In this document: one piece after another, positions 27,783 through 36,351 of the stretch
Position numbering within the stretch: position 1 is the stretch's first letter
Layout of the letters: each line of letters starts with the position of its first letter
Made by a program: the position numbers and the translations under genes
Notes under the pieces: model-generated
Databases searched by the model: none
What the model saw: only the letters and a program-made list of their open reading frames with translations
What the model was told of the DNA's origin: nothing
NCBI GenBank assembly: GCA_001548435.1
Contig: AP017308.1
Span: 2,241,030 to 2,305,029 of the forward strand
Length of the DNA: 64,000 bases
Direction of reading: 5' to 3'
From: Leptolyngbya sp. NIES-3755
GTDB taxonomy: Bacteria; Cyanobacteriota; Cyanobacteriia; Leptolyngbyales; Leptolyngbyaceae

Positions 27783-28031
27783 TCTCGCAAAAACACGGAG
27801 ACTTTATCAAAACTTTGCGGAAAACACGGAACTTTTTGTGCGATCGACCCTTCAATCCTAAAAACATGCCTTTCTAATTTTCGACGTTGCTTTAAACTGC
27901 ACGAAGCAATGTGTAGATTCAGCAAAGTCCGTATCATTGACCGAATCCAATCCGGATCTCCAGTCTAGGATGAGAGTATCGAACGCCCGATGCCAAGAAA
28001 CCTCTCACCTACAGCCGAGTAGGGTCAGTCC

Positions 28032-28640
28032 GTGAAAAGCCAAGCTTCCACTCTCGAACTCCCAACCTTCTGTGAACTTCCCCCTACACAGGAGCCACTG
28101 TTCGCCATTAGTGAACACAAGAAAAGCGGATTAATTCTCTGTAAGCAATATCACGCAGAGTTTGCAGGTCCCGGTGCTGCGGTGAATTGTGCCGTTGAGC
28201 CTGCCTATCGAGCCGTGATTGCGATCGGCTCTCCCGAACTTATCGCCACAACAACATTCGAGGATCGTCGCCGCGCTCACGGTCGCAGAATTCAATGGGG
28301 ACGTTGGTTACAAAGAATTGTTGAGCAACCCGATCCAACGGTTCGTGCAGAGAAACTATTGGCTGGATTTGAAGAATTCTTTGGGCGACAGGTTGTGGTT
28401 GGCTTACCCAATGAAGTCTTAGCGTTACTGGCAGGAGTTTTTCCGGGCACGATCGAACAAGTGCGATCGCAACATTGGCGCAGCACCAAGATCGGTACGA
28501 TGTCTTTTCTCCCCGGTTCCGATCAGTTAAAAGTTACAACCATTTCACCAAACCCCGAAGAAATTCCCGCTGTTCCGCTTCTGACGACCGCTACCGTAAG
28601 CGAGATTGAACGCACGTATGCTGTGTTGAAATCTGCGTAA
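28032..28640 (+). CDS. Conserved cyanobacterial hypothetical protein
   Basis: A 202-residue soluble protein with a GTG start. Recognisable blocks are HAEFAGPGAAVNCA, RRRAHGRRIQWGRWLQR and WRSTKIGTMSFLPG. I do not assign a fold. It lies before rnc on the same strand, with 59 bases between, and may be co-expressed with RNase III. The region between rnpB and this gene (27783-28031) shows a repeated AAAACACGGA but no gene. Confidence 0.6.
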   Translation: MKSQASTLELPTFCELPPTQEPLFAISEHKKSGLILCKQYHAEFAGPGAAVNCAVEPAYRAVIAIGSPELIATTTFEDRRRAHGRRIQWGRWLQRIVEQPDPTVRAEKLLAGFEEFFGRQVVVGLPNEVLALLAGVFPGTIEQVRSQHWRSTKIGTMSFLPGSDQLKVTTISPNPEEIPAVPLLTTATVSEIERTYAVLKSA

Positions 28641-28699
28641 TTTGTCTGAGAGCCGATTCACCCCCTACGATGGAATCAGCCTGATTTTTGATTGCACAG

Positions 28700-29416
28700 A
28701 TGACTATTGCTTATCCGCGCCGCCAGCAGGAACTTCGCACTCTCATACAACGCTTAGGGATCTCTCAACTTGATGTGATCGATTGGAATCTCATGGATTT
28801 GGCGCTAATTCATGTGACGTATTCCGCTGATCGCAATTATGAACAACTCGAATTCGTTGGCGATGCAGTCGTGAAATTAGCCGCAGCGGAATTCTTACTC
28901 AATACTTATCCATCGTTAAAGGTTGGGGAATTTACGGCGTTGCGATCGGTACTCGTCAGTGATCGGATTCTGGCTCAAATTGCGGATTCGTTTGGATTTG
29001 ATCGCTATCTCCTCGTCGCTCCCAGTGCCAAATCTGATCCCGCTGGACGTGCCTCTCGTCTTGCCGATTCTCTCGAAGCCGTTCTTGCCGCCCTCTACCT
29101 CAGCACACAAGATCTCAGCCTAGTTCGCCCCTGGCTCGATGATCAATTCCAACCCCTTGCCGAAGAAATCCTAGCCGATCCTGCCCGTCAAAACTACAAA
29201 GCTGCCCTGCAAAACTGGACACAAGGACATCAGAAAACGCTTCCTGAATATCGCACTCAAGAAACCGGGAATACTCACAACGATCCCCATCGCTTTGTCG
29301 CAGAAGTCTGGATTCAAGGACGCTGCATGGGACAAGGAACGGGTCGATCGCGCAAAGCTGCCGAACAAGCAGCCGCACAAGAAGCGTTTATCGTGCTGAG
29401 CGGTCAGGAGACGTAA
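28700..29416 (+). CDS. rnc: Ribonuclease III
   Basis: A 238-residue double-strand-specific endonuclease. The catalytic signature YEQLEFVGDAVVKL begins near residue 45. A second acidic block, LADSLEAVLAALYL, supplies the metal-binding Glu. A C-terminal double-stranded-RNA-binding domain begins around residue 165 (NYKAALQNWTQG) and ends in GRSRKAAEQAAAQEA. It is thus a full-length rather than Mini-III enzyme. ATG 28700 is preferred over an in-frame TTG at 28688. Confidence 0.93.
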   Translation: MTIAYPRRQQELRTLIQRLGISQLDVIDWNLMDLALIHVTYSADRNYEQLEFVGDAVVKLAAAEFLLNTYPSLKVGEFTALRSVLVSDRILAQIADSFGFDRYLLVAPSAKSDPAGRASRLADSLEAVLAALYLSTQDLSLVRPWLDDQFQPLAEEILADPARQNYKAALQNWTQGHQKTLPEYRTQETGNTHNDPHRFVAEVWIQGRCMGQGTGRSRKAAEQAAAQEAFIVLSGQET

Positions 29417-29454
29417 TCTCGACTTGCCAGCCGCACTCTTAGAGGAGCCTGGTT

Positions 29455-30438
29455 ATGTCAGTTTCGATCGCACTTTTCGGCGTTGGACGTTGGGGCAGTC
29501 ATTTATTGCGGAATTTTTTACAGCATCCAGAAGCGCGAGTTGTTGCGATCGTTGATCCTTGTCTAGAACAGTTAGAAACCATTGCCCAAAGATTTGAATT
29601 AGATCAACGAATCTTCTTGACTACGCAATGGCAAGACGCTTTAGAGTTGAGCGGATTAGAAGCGGTAGCTATTACAACTCCTGCAACAACCCATAACGAA
29701 CTTATTACAGCAGCACTGAAACAAAACCTTCATGTTCTTGCAGCGAAACCGCTAACTTTAAGCGTTCCTGAGTCGCTTCAACTATGCCAACTTGCAGAAC
29801 AGCAACAGCGGCAATTGATGGTGGATCATACTTATCTGTTTCATCCTGCGGTGATTCGAGGGCGAGAAGTAATGCAGAAACTTGGCAAGCTGCGTTATGG
29901 ATATTCAACGCGATCGCATCTCAGCCCGGTTCGTTCTGATGTCGATGCACTTTGGGATCTTGCCATTCACGACATCGCGATTCTGAACTTTTGGCTAGGA
30001 GAAAGCCCATTTTTAGTTGAAGCAAAAGGAGCAGTTTGGTTACAAGAAGGATTGGCGGATACGGTGTGGGCGACTTTGACTTATCCGAGCGGGTTTCGAG
30101 CAACGCTTCATTTAAGTTGGCTCAATCCTGATAAGCAACGTCGATCGTGCATTGTGGGCGAAAACGGTACGCTGATTTTCGATGAACTCACTCAAGATCA
30201 ATTAACAGTGCAATGGGGTAAATTCGACGAGCAGTTTAAGCCGATCGAGCAAAGTCGAGAAATTCTTGAACTTCCAAACCAAGAACCACTCCAGCAAATA
30301 TGCGATCATTTTCTCGATTGCATTCAGAACGATCGAGCTTCTGAGATTTCTTCGGGTTGGCTTGGTGCGGAACTTGTGCAAATTTTAGAAGCGTTATCCG
30401 AATCGATGCGGCAGGGGAAAGCGATCGACATTAAATAA
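29455..30438 (+). CDS. Gfo/Idh/MocA-family oxidoreductase
   Basis: A 327-residue NAD(P)-dependent enzyme. The N-terminal Rossmann domain has GVGRWGSHLLRNF and VAIVDP. The family signature AAKPLTLSV carries the catalytic Lys, and HTYLF and DLAIHDIAIL lie in the C-terminal sheet domain. Members act on sugars, inositols or nucleotide sugars; a sugar-nucleotide substrate is plausible but unproven. AGAGGAG precedes the ATG by seven bases. Confidence 0.88.
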   Translation: MSVSIALFGVGRWGSHLLRNFLQHPEARVVAIVDPCLEQLETIAQRFELDQRIFLTTQWQDALELSGLEAVAITTPATTHNELITAALKQNLHVLAAKPLTLSVPESLQLCQLAEQQQRQLMVDHTYLFHPAVIRGREVMQKLGKLRYGYSTRSHLSPVRSDVDALWDLAIHDIAILNFWLGESPFLVEAKGAVWLQEGLADTVWATLTYPSGFRATLHLSWLNPDKQRRSCIVGENGTLIFDELTQDQLTVQWGKFDEQFKPIEQSREILELPNQEPLQQICDHFLDCIQNDRASEISSGWLGAELVQILEALSESMRQGKAIDIK

Positions 30439-30500
30439 ACCTCTAAAAATTATCTAAATTCAGAAAGGCGCGATATTTTGAGTACGATAGATTTCTGAAT

Positions 30501-30938
30501 TTGCTTGTGACTCCGACTTTTACGCGCCGAATTCACCCTAAACCTGAGCCGAATTATATTTTGTCGCTGACGGCTGAAGAGAGGATGCGATCGCGCTTTC
30601 TTTTCCAATCCGACGACGGGCGAGAAGTGTACCTGAATTTACCCAGAGGCACAACGCTACGAGATGGCGACTGGCTAGAATCCGACAAAGGCGAATTTCT
30701 CAAAATCCAAGCTAAACCCGAACCCGTTTTAACAGTCACCACTTCAGCATTGTTAGATCTACTACAAGCTGCATATCATTTAGGCAATCGTCACGTTCCA
30801 TTAGAAATCACAGATTCATATCTAAGACTATCGCCCGATCCGGTCTTGCAAGATCTACTAGAACACCGTGGACTAGAGATCAAATCTGAAATTGCTCCAT
30901 TCCAACCTGAATCTGGTGCTTATGGACACGCTCACTAA
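30501..30938 (+). CDS. ureE: Urease accessory protein UreE
   Basis: A 145-residue nickel chaperone for urease. It has the UreE N-terminal domain ([21 protein letters not shown]), the metal-site segment [13 protein letters not shown] with the conserved His, and a short His tail (GHAH). The start is TTG 30501 or GTG 30507. The ureF start lies inside its last codons, so translation is coupled. No ureG or structural urease genes are in the window. Confidence 0.9.
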   Translation: MLVTPTFTRRIHPKPEPNYILSLTAEERMRSRFLFQSDDGREVYLNLPRGTTLRDGDWLESDKGEFLKIQAKPEPVLTVTTSALLDLLQAAYHLGNRHVPLEITDSYLRLSPDPVLQDLLEHRGLEIKSEIAPFQPESGAYGHAH

Positions 30939-31590
30939 TCCAGCATTGTTACGACTATTACAGTTAGCAAGTCCGGCTTTACCTGTCGGTGCATACAGCT
31001 ATTCAGAAGGATTAGAAACGCTCGTACATACAGGTGTGATTCACACTGTAGATGATCTAGAACATTGGATCATTCAAGAATTGCACTATGGAGGAGCACG
31101 ACTAGAAGCAGCAATGTTAGTGCGATCGCATCGTGCCACGATCGCACAAAATTTCGATCAACTCCTCTACTGGAATCAATGGTTTACCGCCGCACGAGAA
31201 ACCGAAGAACTGCGATCGCAATCTCTCCAAATGGGCGGTTCCCTACTCCGATTATTCCGATCGCTCCATCCCGATCCGATTCCGAACTTTGAAGACGGGT
31301 GTAATTTCGCGATCGCGTTCGGACTCGTCGCCGCTCTTTGGGAAATCGATGAATCCGCCGCCTTAGTTGCCTATCTCCACAGTTGGGCAACGAATTTAGT
31401 CACTGCAGGCGTGAAACTGATTCCGCTCGGACAAACCGCAGGGCAGCAGCTTTTGTTGAAATTGGGAGATGAGATTGGGGAAAGTGCGATCGCTCAGCTT
31501 GAAGATTCGGAGCTTGAGAGTTGTGGGTGGGGATTGTCGATCGCTAGCATGAATCATGAAACGCTCTATAGTCGTCTATTTCGGAGCTAA
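30922..31590 (+). CDS. ureF: Urease accessory protein UreF
   Basis: A 222-residue helical protein that, with UreD and UreG, loads nickel into urease. It starts with [24 protein letters not shown], the family signature, and contains [16 protein letters not shown] sequence and an Ala-rich helix near LVAALWEI. The ATG at 30922 overlaps ureE by 17 bases. Its last 34 codons are duplicated about 770 bases downstream, beyond a VapBC cassette. Confidence 0.93.
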   Translation: MDTLTNPALLRLLQLASPALPVGAYSYSEGLETLVHTGVIHTVDDLEHWIIQELHYGGARLEAAMLVRSHRATIAQNFDQLLYWNQWFTAARETEELRSQSLQMGGSLLRLFRSLHPDPIPNFEDGCNFAIAFGLVAALWEIDESAALVAYLHSWATNLVTAGVKLIPLGQTAGQQLLLKLGDEIGESAIAQLEDSELESCGWGLSIASMNHETLYSRLFRS

Positions 31591-31618
31591 ACTGAGCAAT
31601 TAAGTAGGAGATATCGGA

Positions 31619-31858
31619 ATGTCGATCGCTGAACAAATTTACACCATCGTCAAAACGCTTCCCCCAGATCAAGCTAATGAAATTCTTGCGTTTGCTGAAT
31701 TCATTCGGTCTAAGCACTCGATCCATGTAGAGGATGATCAAGCGATGTCCTGGGCAGACCTTGTTAATTCTTTATCTGGAGCTTGGGCAGATGACTTCCC
31801 GACTCTAGAAGAGATTCGGGCTGGAGAAGGACAAGATGCTTTACGAGAGAGCCTTTGA
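31619..31858 (+). CDS. Antitoxin-like protein (DUF2281/VapB-type)
   Basis: A 79-residue acidic protein. The N-terminus MSIAEQIYTIVKTLPPDQANEILAF matches DUF2281-type antitoxins, and the C-terminal half is an acidic tail that would wrap the toxin. AGGAG precedes the ATG. The stop codon TGA abuts the toxin ATG at 31859, the usual order and coupling of VapBC operons. Confidence 0.85.
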   Translation: MSIAEQIYTIVKTLPPDQANEILAFAEFIRSKHSIHVEDDQAMSWADLVNSLSGAWADDFPTLEEIRAGEGQDALRESL

Positions 31859-32251
31859 ATGTATGTTTTGGATACGAATACTCTAATCTACTACTTTAAG
31901 GGTCGAGGACAAGTCACTCAAACTCTTGCGAACATTCCCTCTCAAGATATCGTGATCTCTACGATCGTTCTTTACGAATTGCAGGTTGGCATTTTGAAAT
32001 CAACATCGCCTGCAAAGCGAATTCAACAACTTCAGCAGATTTTGAACCGAGCGAATTTAGTTTTGTTCGATCGAGATGCTGCTTTGGCTGCGGCGACGGT
32101 TCGCGCTCAATTGGAGCAACAAGGAACACCGATTGGCGCGATCGACGTTCTGATTGCGGGAGTAGCTGTCTCGCTTCAGGCAACGCTTGTTACTCACAAC
32201 ACTGCTGAATTTTCTAGAGTTTCAGGACTTGCGATCGTGGACTGGTATTAG
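31859..32251 (+). CDS. vapC: VapC-type PIN-domain ribonuclease toxin
   Basis: A 130-residue PIN protein. The acidic residues are in place: YVLDTNTLIYY (first Asp), STIVLYELQVG (Glu), GAIDVLIAG (Asp) and THNTAEFSRV (last acidic position). VapC toxins cleave tRNA or rRNA when freed from VapB. It directly follows its antitoxin. Sequence beyond its stop is a copy of the ureF 3' end, so the cassette sits between duplicated ureF sequences. Confidence 0.9.
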   Translation: MYVLDTNTLIYYFKGRGQVTQTLANIPSQDIVISTIVLYELQVGILKSTSPAKRIQQLQQILNRANLVLFDRDAALAAATVRAQLEQQGTPIGAIDVLIAGVAVSLQATLVTHNTAEFSRVSGLAIVDWY

Positions 32252-32255
32252 ATGT

Positions 32256-32360
32256 ATGATCGCGCAATTAGCCGATTCTGAACTTGAGAGTTATGGATGG
32301 GGAATTGCGATCGCCAGCATGACCCATGAAACGCTCTACAGTTGCCTATTTCGCAGTTAG
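32256..32360 (+). pseudogene. Duplicated 3' fragment of ureF
   Basis: From ATG 32256 to TAG 32360 the frame encodes 34 residues nearly the same as the last residues of UreF: AQLADSELESYGWG against [14 protein letters not shown], and SMTHETLYSCLFRS against [14 protein letters not shown]. There is no upstream ureF body. This marks a partial duplication, with the VapBC cassette between the two copies. Divergence between the copies shows that the event is not recent. Confidence 0.85.
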
Positions 32361-33279
32361 AGCGTTCTATGTCTAGGGCAATCTATTGAGGTACTAGCAC
32401 AGACCGAGATCATGCAATGTTCTTTAAACAATGGTTCGGACAGAATTAAGCGGCGATAATGCCGTAATTGCAAAGGTTTGAGTAGTTGGGATGAGATTTA
32501 ATTTGGCTTGGCTCCAAGTCTAAGTTGCAAATAAATCGGTCAAGGAGGTGCTGATTGAACAGTCGCCGTTTGACACTTGCCATTGAGAAGACAAACGGGA
32601 CTTGTTCTGAATGCTGTTGGAGTGCGTCCAACTTTGCCAAGTTCAGAGCAGTCAGACTAGCATTGAAATGAAACGCAAGCTTCTGAGCATCTCTGGCTTG
32701 GCAATCTTCGAGTCCTGTAAACTGCTTGGCATCCCGGAATAGAAATTCAATTTGGAAGCGCAGCTTGTAATACTGGACAATCTGCCTTGGGTCTTGCTCG
32801 ACATCAGTGGAAAACAACAGACAAGTGCGAACGCGAGTCGAGGAGCGATGATCGACTAGATAAGCAACGCGAATAGCGCGTTTGAGCGAGACGTGCCACA
32901 CGACTGCCGTGTACAGGTCAACATCCGGTTGTACGGTTTCGACGAACGTGAAGCGACTCAAATCGCCCAAGTCCACTTTGCCTGCATACTTGCGCGGTCT
33001 GCCCCGTCGCTTCTGTACTCCCGTGTAGAGAAATTGAAGATTCGCATCACACCGCAGCTTACTGATGACGTGCAACCTCAACTCCACCGCTCCGGTGACA
33101 AAGCCCTCCTTGGCATAAGCACCATCGACAGCGAGATAGGCGACTTCAGGTGGGAGGTGAGGTCGCACACAATCGAGATGTGAAATGACCCCTCGAAACT
33201 AGACCACTTCCTTCGAGAGAAAAGCAACATTAGCTCATAGCTAGTATACTGCTATCTCTCATTCTTTTTCATGTTTGTT

Positions 33280-34158
33280 TTAGTGATTGTTCCTCCATTC
33301 ACTTTCAAATTCAATTGGTGTTAAATATCCAATTGATGAATGTATCCTCTTCCTCATGTACACATCCTCCAAAAACACTTTGATCTGCATGTACGCTTCC
33401 GCAAAGTTACGATACTCGGATAAATCGACTTCCTCCTCTTTAATCGTTCGCATCAGTCGTTCCGCATAGCCATTCTGCGTTGGCTCTCCCACCTCTGCCA
33501 TGCTGATTTCAATGTTTCGTTGCTTTAGTGCCTCAACATAGCCTGTCGCTGCATACTGCACCCCTTGGTCAGAATGATGAATCTCTGGCTGGTAATGTTC
33601 TAAAGCCTTGTTCAATGCGGTTAAGGTCAGACTGTGATCCAGTCCTCACCCTAAGTGCCACCCCCGAATACAGCGAGTAAATACATCCATCAAGACAGCC
33701 AGATAAACAAAGCCTTCTCCTAATCGAATGTATGTGATATCTCCAACCCAGACTTGGTTCGGTCGTTCAATCCTCAGTCCTGCAACTCGATTCGGATAAC
33801 GTGCAAAGCTATGATTGCTATTGGTCGTGCGAACTCGCCGTTTTGGAGCTTTTCCGGCAAGCCCCATTTCTTTCATCAATCGAGCAACCCGTTTATGGTT
33901 GACGACAATCCCTTGCCGTTTCAATTGCTGAGTAATTCGCCGATAGCCATAGCGCGGAAACTCGCCTGCAATTTTGTCGATCGCTGATTTCAGTTCTGTC
34001 TCTGCTTCAAAATCTTCCTCAACGGGCTGATAGTACAAGCTACTTCGATTCACCAATAGTACTTCACACACCAAACGCACAGAATAGCTCGGTTGTAGCT
34101 CAGCTACAATGCACCGCTTTTCTTCGTCGCTGAGATGCTCGATGCTTTTTTTGCGACT
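33280..34158 (-). pseudogene. IS3-family OrfB integrase with a premature TGA
   Basis: Read from the slippery A7G, the frame gives HTH_21 and rve integrase sequence: RYGYRRITQQLKRQG, the first Asp in VWVGDITYI, the second in IHHSDQGVQYAA, and the Glu region near QNGYAERLMRTIKEEE. A TGA at 33648-33646 after RGWHLG breaks the frame between the first and second catalytic Asp. The sequence resumes in frame as GLDHSLTL. One base change from an Arg codon would explain this, so this copy is probably not autonomous. Confidence 0.85.
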
Positions 34159-34409
34159 TCTAATTGCATCGTCAATTTCCCCACCATTTGTTCGAGTTCT
34201 GCAATGCGTGCTTCGGTTTCTGAAACTTGTCCAGTCTCCCCAAACACCACGGGCGCTCGTTCGACGAATTCGTTTTGCCATCGCGTTAACACACTGCGAT
34301 GCACGCCATGCGCTCGACTGATCTCGGTTTGCGTCTTTTCGCCACGCAGCAGTTCGAGGACGACTTTGGCTTTGAATTGGGGGCTGTATTTCTTCGCTTG
34401 ATTTGACAT
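34104..34409 (-). CDS. IS3-family OrfA (HTH DNA-binding subunit)
   Basis: A 101-residue protein with an N-terminal helix-turn-helix (YSPQFKAKVVLELLRGEKT, EISRAHGVHRSVLTRWQ) and a C-terminal leucine-zipper-like helix (AELEQMVGKLTMQLEVAKK). A run of seven A followed by G on the minus strand (34152-34145) is a typical slippery site; a -1 shift there continues into OrfB. It binds the element ends in transposition. Confidence 0.88.
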   Translation of the reverse strand: MSNQAKKYSPQFKAKVVLELLRGEKTQTEISRAHGVHRSVLTRWQNEFVERAPVVFGETGQVSETEARIAELEQMVGKLTMQLEVAKKASSISATKKSGAL

Positions 34410-35069
34410 GCACTTGATCCTACTCCTTAAACGGTTCTTTGTTGCTTTTGGAGTGGTCTAGATTTTTGGGGTCATTTCAATGATAGAGATATTGATCCAT
34501 GCGGCTAAACTCGCTCAGGCTGGATTGAGCATAGGTCTGCTCTGCCGATAATGCATAGCCCTGCTCACGTTCGACATCGACCACCCCGACCACTGACACC
34601 TCTAATCCGGTTTCCACTCGACTGGCACATCCATTCCAAAACGCATCGAGTCCAAACGTCGCTTTGCCACTCTTGATCACAAACGAGCAGTCCATCACCG
34701 CAAGCTTTGCCGTGTCTGCTTGACTTGCCTGCTCGACTATCGCTCGATTCAATGCCACAAACTCAAACTCTTGTTGGTATTGGCGGCGGTAGGTGCGTTC
34801 GCTCAAACTGCTGTAGCGACTCAGGTTGGTGAAGTTGACTTTGCCACACACCAGCAACATTGTGGTGAATAAAGTGACTAAGAATTTCGTTTGCGGTTTG
34901 CGAAATCGCCCACTTCGGCAAGCAGGCTTTGTACAATGGCTTCCATAGCTATCCATTCGGTGCGTTTGTGATTATTTGCACCCTAAGCGATGGGTAGCTT
35001 TCTTGTCAAAATTCTGTCCGGACTATTGTTAAACACGATCACATATATTTCAAGATTAGAATTAACAAA

Positions 35070-35417
35070 GTGTGGGCTAAGCATTTAGAAAGCCAAACGG
35101 TAGTAGAGTTAGACGCTCGTGAGCCTTTTACGACGGAAAGACTTTTGATCGGAAATTTCGATACTGCATTATCACTAACTAAAACTGCAATTAGACACTT
35201 TTATACAGCAAGGCTGAAATGGACCTCTCCAAATATCGTTATCCAACCGTTGGAGTATCTAGAAGGTGGTCTAAGTCCCGTTGAAGAGAGACTTTTCTTG
35301 GATCTCGCTTCTATGAGTGGCGCTTTTGATATGCGGGTTTGGAAAGGCAGCGAACTCGCAGATTTGCAGGTTATACAGTTGTTTCAATCCGCTGCAAATA
35401 GGCAACAACGACCGTAA
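35070..35417 (+). CDS. Hypothetical protein beside the IS element
   Basis: A 115-residue protein with a GTG start 37 bases from the IS4-like element's target duplication. The segment IVIQPLEYLEGGLSPVEERLFLDLA resembles a motif in some actin-like shape proteins (MreB group), but the rest is too short for that fold. It may be intact, or the 3' part of a gene cut by the IS. The start is uncertain, and no ribosome site is evident. Confidence 0.5.
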   Translation: MWAKHLESQTVVELDAREPFTTERLLIGNFDTALSLTKTAIRHFYTARLKWTSPNIVIQPLEYLEGGLSPVEERLFLDLASMSGAFDMRVWKGSELADLQVIQLFQSAANRQQRP

Positions 35418-35433
35418 ACATTGCCTTACGAGC

Positions 35434-35472
35434 TTCTAAGGTAGGATGGAGAAGCCAATGAGTTAGCGATCG
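35434..35472 (+). repeat. Leader-like direct repeat, copy 1
   Basis: This copy contains GGATGGAGAAGCCAATGAGT followed by TAGCGATCG. A closely similar sequence occurs at 36027-36067. It is followed by a short stretch, TTAAAACGCTTCCCC, like the start of the antitoxin gene at 31619 (IVKTLPPD codons), possibly an antitoxin relic. Confidence 0.5.
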
Positions 35473-35518
35473 CTACAGTTAAAACGCTTCCCCGCTCTGG
35501 ACAGCATCACAGTCAAAT

Positions 35519-35947
35519 CTAATCAATGAAATCTTCAACTATGTCCAGCTTTTCTGGAGTCTCCGAAGTGATTGGGCGATTACCATCAACCGGAAGCGTT
35601 TTACGAACTTCAGCTTGATTCGCTTCGATCGGTCGGCTGCCGTCTTCATGAAGCACTTCTTTCACCTCCAAATTGCTCGGAGTGATCGGACGATTGCCAT
35701 CAATGCCTAGAGATTTGTTTGCTTCTAATGTATCCGCAGCGATCGGACGACTGCCATCGACTTCGATCGTGCCTCGCACCTCCATCTCATCGGCTACGAT
35801 CGGACGATTCCCATCGACTTGTAAAAAAGACTGCACTTGAAGATCGCTTTCATCGATCGGACGATTCCCATCGATCTGAAGCATTCTGCCCTCGTCCTGA
35901 TCTGTGTCTGAAGGAATCAGATCACCACTCTTTGACTGTTCCGACAT
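35519..35947 (-). CDS. Six-unit DGNRPI-repeat protein
   Basis: A 142-residue acidic protein without signal peptide or membrane helix. Residues 22 to about 135 are six tandem units of 19-20 residues with consensus L-x-V-D-G-(N/S)-R-P-I, followed by a segment ending in an L/M-E-V-like pattern. The invariant RPI turn suggests a regular beta structure. AGGAG lies nine bases before the ATG at 35947. I do not know a function. The repeat is also visible as regularly spaced nucleotide motifs (GATCGGACGATT on the plus strand). Confidence 0.7.
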   Translation of the reverse strand: MSEQSKSGDLIPSDTDQDEGRMLQIDGNRPIDESDLQVQSFLQVDGNRPIVADEMEVRGTIEVDGSRPIAADTLEANKSLGIDGNRPITPSNLEVKEVLHEDGSRPIEANQAEVRKTLPVDGNRPITSETPEKLDIVEDFID

Positions 35948-36026
35948 CGTTAAAACTCCTGATCTCCATTGCGTCTGTTCTTTTCTACTCGCTTGCTGAA
36001 CGGCTAAACAACTATCTAATGGTTGG

Positions 36027-36067
36027 TTCTAGAAGTTAGGATGAAGAAGCCAACGAGTGAGCGATCG
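36027..36067 (+). repeat. Leader-like direct repeat, copy 2
   Basis: GGATGAAGAAGCCAACGAGT followed by GAGCGATCG matches copy 1 at 35434-35472 with few differences. It lies just ahead of the gene at 36079, so it may be part of that gene's leader or promoter. Confidence 0.5.
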
Positions 36068-36078
36068 AGGATCAGATC

Positions 36079-36351
36079 ATGCAAGCACTTTTCCTAAGCC
36101 GTGAAGAAGTTGCCCGAATTGCAGAGGAATTGTACGAAAACAGTCTTCGTTATCAAATCGAGACAGAAGAAAATATCGGCAAAATGGTCGTCATTGATAT
36201 CGAAACTGGGGATTACGAAATTGATGAGACTGGATTGGAAGCCTCTCACATTCTTAGAGAAAAGCGTCCTCTTGCTCGACTGTTCGGAATCCGCATCGGG
36301 TACAATGTCGCTGCTTCTTTTGGAGGAGTGATGGAGCGGATCAAACGGTGA
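36079..36351 (+). CDS. Small protein paired with a retropepsin-like protease
   Basis: A 90-residue soluble protein with MQALFLSREEVARIAEELYENSL at the start, an acidic middle (VVIDIETGDYEIDETG) and the ending YNVAASFGGVMERIKR. The last segment contains the pattern (G-x-N-V-A-A-S-F-G) seen in cyanobacterial two-gene units with aspartic-protease-like proteins. Its stop overlaps the next start (GTGA), so the two are translationally coupled. An antitoxin-like role is only inferred. Confidence 0.65.
   Translation: MQALFLSREEVARIAEELYENSLRYQIETEENIGKMVVIDIETGDYEIDETGLEASHILREKRPLARLFGIRIGYNVAASFGGVMERIKR

Larger units (their letters stand above)
33181..34479 (-). mobile_element. IS3-family insertion sequence
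   Basis: This 1299-bp element has inverted repeats TGAAATGACCCC at both ends with further matches (CTAGACCACT). It starts TG and ends CA as IS3-family elements do. It is flanked by a 3-bp duplication ATG (33178-33180 and 34480-34482). It encodes overlapping OrfA and OrfB on the minus strand. It inserted into the transposase gene of the surrounding IS4-like element, so it arrived later. Confidence 0.93.
32446..34956 (-). pseudogene. IS4-like DDE transposase gene split by an IS3-family insertion
   Basis: The N-terminal part (34956 down to 34483) and the C-terminal part (33180 down to 32446) join in frame at the ATG/CAT target site once the nested element is removed, giving about 402 residues. 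The DDE residues are Asp in LAVMDCSF, Asp in YLAVDGAY, and Glu in YKLRFQIEFLFRDAK, which fits the IS4 spacing Y-2-R-3-E-6-K. The insertion stops the N-terminal part after DQYLYH. The transposase is therefore inactivated, while its frame is otherwise intact. Confidence 0.85.
32429..35028 (-). mobile_element. IS4-like insertion sequence carrying a nested IS3-family element
   Basis: The ends are imperfect inverted repeats: the left begins CAATGGTTCGGACAGAATT, and the right, read inward, CAATAGTCCGGACAGAATT. Both are flanked by TTAAA (32424-32428 and 35029-35033), a 5-bp target duplication. The element is 2600 bp, or about 1298 bp once the nested insertion and its 3-bp duplication are removed. 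Its single gene is a DDE transposase on the minus strand. The family is inferred from the Y-R-E-K signature. Confidence 0.85.
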
